Made by a program: the position numbers and the translations under genes. A DNA stretch of 8,005 nt from Planctomycetota bacterium (GTDB taxonomy: Bacteria > Planctomycetota > Phycisphaerae > Sedimentisphaerales > Anaerobacaceae). Below the pieces are notes generated by a model. That model saw only the letters and a list, made by a program, of their open reading frames with translations, was not told the DNA's origin and ran no database searches. This document shows positions 6,430-8,005 of this stretch, in pieces (within the stretch, counting starts at the first letter, position 1; each line of letters begins with the position of its first letter). The stretch spans positions 1-8,005 of the forward strand of contig QNBZ01000046.1 in the NCBI GenBank assembly GCA_003644295.1, given 5' to 3'.

Positions 6430-7567
6430 TGTCGTTCTTCTTCAGGTAAAGCGTCTGGCTCGGGAAGGCAAATTCGATGCCTTCGGCTTCGAAGCGTTTC
6501 ATCATCTTCAGGTTGACTCGCTCATTAACCTGCTGATACAGCCAGTAGTCGGGCGGCTTGACCCAATAGCTCATATAAATGTTCAGCGACCAGTCGTTGA
6601 AATCATTAAAATACACTCTCGGCGGCTTATCGGGGTCGGTATTTATCTCCGGCACGTCGGCCAGAATTTCCTTTATAATCTCGACCGCTCGCTTCGCTCC
6701 TTGTTGGCCCGAATCGTAGGTTATGGTGATATTGGAAGTTCTGCGGATGAAGGGACGTTTGCCCACATTCTCGACAATCGAGTTGGCGACTATGCTGTTG
6801 GGGACGGTTACGAGGTGTCCCTCTAATGTTCGCATTCGTGTGCTGCGAAAGCCGACTTCCTCGACCGGGCCGTAATGGCCGTCTATTTTTACAAGCTCGT
6901 CGATTTGAAAAGGCCTGTCGGCGAAAATTGTTATCGAGCCAAAGAAGTTGGCTATCGTATCCCTGGCCGCAAGAGCTATGGCTATACCGCCGACACCGGC
7001 ACTTAATAAAATCGCTCTTATCTCGGCTCCTAAAATACCATCAGCAATCCAAAGCGCAGCTATAATAGCAATAGTAACACGCAGCGACTTGCGGATTACT
7101 GGAACAAGCATATCGTCCAATTTGGTTTTCGTTTTGCTCGTCCATCGCTGGAGATAATACTCGATGACATCTACTAATCGGTACAACGCATAAGCAAACG
7201 CAATAGCGGCGACCGCTTCGACCGCTTTCGTCCAGTATATCTCAATGGATGCACTGATACCTTCGTCTCCGAAGACCAGGAGCATCTCACAGATAAACAG
7301 GCCTAAAGCGAAAATCGCTACCGAAATCGGCTTGGTCAAACATCGTAAAAACAGGGTCAGGACGGCGGCGCCGCTTTTTTTGTCTCTGTGCTGGGCATAA
7401 CTGTTAATGAAGAACTGGGCGACTCGCCCCGCGGCCATTGTCGTCAGCATCACAAGCAGAATAAGTCCGAATCTCCAGATTGCATTGCCCCTGATGATTT
7501 CGTAATTGAATGTTTTTGCCAGCCAATCGCTCGAAGCGAGCAATTTTACTAATTCTGATTTCACCAT
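6422..7567 (-). CDS. MscS-family mechanosensitive ion channel (extended, about 5 TM)
   Basis: A 381-residue inner-membrane channel of the MscS superfamily, which opens under membrane tension to release solutes during hypo-osmotic shock. Predicted membrane segments are at about 28-52, 70-97, 110-132, 161-180 and the pore helix at 184-214. The pore helix is glycine/alanine rich (SAGVGGIAIALAARDTIANF, 189-208) and is followed by the ADRPFQIDELVKIDG turn into the beta domain. The beta domain shows G-PVEEVGFRSTRMRT and VPNS (255-258). The C-terminal alpha/beta domain ends with FPSQTLYLK, the usual MscS finish. Two extra N-terminal helices make it longer than E. coli MscS (286 residues) and closer in layout to YnaI-type channels. 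The start is firm: AGGGAG lies 7 nt upstream. It is the first gene of a two-gene unit with the MFS transporter; a functional link between the two is only suggested by the overlap. Confidence 0.94.
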   Translation of the reverse strand: MVKSELVKLLASSDWLAKTFNYEIIRGNAIWRFGLILLVMLTTMAAGRVAQFFINSYAQHRDKKSGAAVLTLFLRCLTKPISVAIFALGLFICEMLLVFGDEGISASIEIYWTKAVEAVAAIAFAYALYRLVDVIEYYLQRWTSKTKTKLDDMLVPVIRKSLRVTIAIIAALWIADGILGAEIRAILLSAGVGGIAIALAARDTIANFFGSITIFADRPFQIDELVKIDGHYGPVEEVGFRSTRMRTLEGHLVTVPNSIVANSIVENVGKRPFIRRTSNITITYDSGQQGAKRAVEIIKEILADVPEINTDPDKPPRVYFNDFNDWSLNIYMSYWVKPPDYWLYQQVNERVNLKMMKRFEAEGIEFAFPSQTLYLKKNDNA

Positions 7568-7574
7568 ATCTTAT

Positions 7575-7580
7575 CTCCCT
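7575..7580 (-). promoter_or_regulatory. Shine-Dalgarno of the MscS-family gene
   Basis: On the minus strand AGGGAG precedes the ATG at 7567 with a 7-nt spacer. It is the strongest ribosome binding site in the window and fixes the start of the channel gene. Confidence 0.75.
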
Positions 7581-7609
7581 AATGTAATCGTATTTTGCAT
7601 CTTGTATTC

Positions 7610-7638
7610 CATATAGCGTTTTTTGCTTCAATAATCAA
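7610..7638 (-). promoter_or_regulatory. possible sigma-70-like promoter for the MscS-family/MFS unit
   Basis: On the minus strand TTGATT (7633-7638) and TATATG (7610-7615) are separated by exactly 17 bp; each matches the E. coli consensus hexamer at four of six positions. The -35-like hexamer falls within the heptad repeat at 7625-7659. In AT-rich sequence such matches arise easily, and promoter rules in the host are unknown. Confidence 0.25.
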
Positions 7639-7659
7639 TTGCCAATAATCAATAATCAT
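7625..7659 (-). repeat. heptad array upstream of the MscS-family gene
   Basis: Read on the minus strand from 7659 to 7625, the sequence divides into five in-phase 7-bp units: ATGATTA, TTGATTA, a diverged TTGGCAA, TTGATTA again, and a diverged TTGAAGC. Four of the five begin with TTG. The outer 20 bases (7643-7662) match 2987-3006 with a single mismatch. In both places the array reads toward the downstream gene in that gene's orientation. Confidence 0.75.
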
Positions 7660-7703
7660 TTTTTTGCTTTACCTGCAAAAAAAGTAATTCCAGTTATTGT
7701 TTA

Positions 7704-7726
7704 GCCCCGCCACCTGTGGGCGGGGC
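7704..7726. repeat. GC hairpin 1
   Basis: GCCCCGCC (7704-7711) pairs with GGCGGGGC (7719-7726) around a 7-nt loop; the stem is perfect. It is preceded by GTTTA. The T-rich TTTCATTTTG follows within a few bases, so it could act as a terminator on the + strand. Confidence 0.8.
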
Positions 7727-7744
7727 CGTATTTCATTTTGTTTA

Positions 7745-7763
7745 CCCGCCGTCTTCTGGCGGG
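7745..7763. repeat. GC hairpin 2
   Basis: CCCGCC (7745-7750) pairs with GGCGGG (7758-7763), loop 7 nt, with a possible extra G·U pair inside. It is preceded by GTTTA, as in hairpin 1. Confidence 0.72.
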
Positions 7764-7785
7764 GGCAGGGTTCTCATTATCGGTT

Positions 7786-7811
7786 AGCCCTGCCATCACT
7801 ATGGCAGGGTT
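7786..7811. repeat. GC hairpin 3
   Basis: CCCTGCCAT (7788-7796) pairs perfectly with ATGGCAGGG (7801-7809) around CACT. G·U and A-T pairs extend it to 11 bp. It is preceded by GTT and followed by TTTATTATG. Confidence 0.82.
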
Positions 7812-7820
7812 TATTATGTT

Positions 7821-7843
7821 AGCCCCCTGCACCGCAGGGGGTT
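7821..7843. repeat. GC hairpin 4
   Basis: CCCCCTGC (7823-7830) pairs perfectly with GCAGGGGG (7834-7841) around ACC; outer G·U and A-T pairs give 10 bp. It is followed by TTGTCTTTAT. The left flank, GTTAGCCC, is the same as in hairpin 3. Confidence 0.8.
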
Positions 7844-7854
7844 GTCTTTATATT

Positions 7855-7869
7855 TCCCCTATTGGGGGA
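7855..7869. repeat. GC hairpin 5 (short)
   Basis: TCCCC (7855-7859) pairs with GGGGA (7865-7869), with a T·G pair inside and a 3-nt loop. TTCTTTTAATT follows. It is the shortest stem in the series and lacks the GTTTA flank. Confidence 0.55.
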
Positions 7870-7876
7870 TTCTTTT

Positions 7877-7905
7877 AATTCACTAATCACTAATCCACTA
7901 ATTCT
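7877..7905 (-). repeat. heptad array with the GATTAGT word
   Basis: On the minus strand the word ATTAGTG occurs three times, at 7-8 bp spacing, because one unit has an extra base. Decayed AATTAA-type sequence follows. On the plus strand the units read TAATCAC/TAATCCAC. GATTAGT differs by one base from the GATTATT word of the arrays at 2990 and 7625. It sits in the widest gap of the hairpin series. Confidence 0.65.
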
Positions 7906-7925
7906 CTATCTGCCCCCCGATTTAT

Positions 7926-7950
7926 CGAATATCCGCCTTGGGCGGATTCG
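7926..7950. repeat. GC hairpin 6, possibly within a larger cruciform
   Basis: CCGCC (7933-7937) pairs with GGCGG (7941-7945) around TTG. CGAAT (7926-7930) then pairs with ATTCG (7946-7950) if a 2-nt AT bulge is allowed. Alternatively A7931-T7932 extend the inner stem to ATCCGCC/GGCGGAT (7 bp), enclosed by CCCCCCGA (7913-7920) and TCGGCGGG (7948-7955) with one mismatch. Confidence 0.72.
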
Positions 7951-7970
7951 GCGGGGTTGTCGTTTTGTTT

Positions 7971-7989
7971 AGTCCGCCTGCGGCGGATT
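7971..7989. repeat. GC hairpin 7
   Basis: TCCGCC (7973-7978) pairs with GGCGGA (7982-7987) around TGC; outer G·U and A-T pairs give 8 bp. It has the same core stem as hairpin 6 with a different loop. It is preceded by GTTTA. Confidence 0.75.
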
Positions 7990-8005
7990 GAATTTGCAGA
8001 TTTTG

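Larger units (their letters stand above)
7568..8005. other. 438-bp non-coding region with hairpin and heptad arrays
   Basis: No plausible gene is seen on either strand between the MscS-family start and the right edge. From the gene outward it holds a ribosome binding site, a possible promoter and a heptad array (to about 7660). Then comes a series of seven GC-rich hairpins (7704-7989), with a second 7-bp-period repeat at 7877-7905. Five of the hairpins are preceded on the + strand by GTTTA or GTTAG, and most are followed by T-rich sequence. The gene to the right is not visible, so this region may be divergent or may lie downstream of a minus-strand gene. Confidence 0.8.

Noticed and set aside
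7404..7631. Minus-strand 75-residue ORF overlapping the MscS-family start
   Set aside because: It is a frame-shifted shadow of the channel gene, with no domain. The strong ribosome binding site at 7575-7580 serves the ATG at 7567.
7704..7989. CRISPR array
   Set aside because: The hairpins are near-regularly spaced, but the repeats are not identical and the intervening sequences are too short and variable. No cas gene is present.
7568..8005. tRNA or riboswitch in the right-hand spacer
   Set aside because: None of the hairpins assembles into a cloverleaf or a riboswitch core that I recognise; they are simple independent stems.

Overview
The window suggests a Gram-negative bacterium of moderate GC content. 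It encodes an outer-membrane secretin with its inner-membrane alignment proteins. The DUF7305-type fragment next to a compact pilMNO-like/secretin cluster, together with spacers full of heptad arrays and GC-rich palindromes, resembles Planctomycetota (Phycisphaerae-like) genomes. That placement is an inference from general impression, not a demonstrated match.

Positions 1-5034 (+) hold a type IV pilus / type II secretion-like assembly cluster. It starts with the 3' end of a DUF7305/PilX-like surface or minor-pilin protein with a short repetitive proline-rich tail. A 202-bp spacer follows, then a run of five genes: pilM (actin-like cytoplasmic ATPase fold), pilN (4-bp overlap with pilM), pilO, a bitopic PilP/GspC-like protein, and the secretin pilQ. 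Together they would make the cytoplasm-to-outer-membrane scaffold: PilM docks on the PilN N-terminus, PilN and PilO pair in the inner membrane, the PilP/GspC-like protein bridges to the secretin, and the secretin forms the outer-membrane gate. Motor ATPases, the platform protein and the major pilin are not in the window.

Positions 5050-7567 (-) hold a two-gene unit convergent to the pilus cluster, with only 15 bp between the facing stop codons. An extended MscS-family mechanosensitive channel is followed, with an 8-bp overlap, by a major facilitator superfamily transporter.

Positions 7568-8005 contain no recognisable gene. They hold the mscS-family leader and a dense array of seven GC-rich hairpins, roughly 35-45 bp apart, interrupted by a 7-bp-period repeat.

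The most unusual content is non-coding. Four spacer segments carry 7-bp-period (heptad) arrays with related words (GATTATT, GATTAGT, GTTCATA-like). Two of them lie inside the pilus operon, and one of these forms a symmetric 4+4 inverted arrangement just upstream of the secretin. Together with the hairpin array they look like two families of small intergenic repeats. Whether they are regulatory, structural or selfish cannot be decided from this window.
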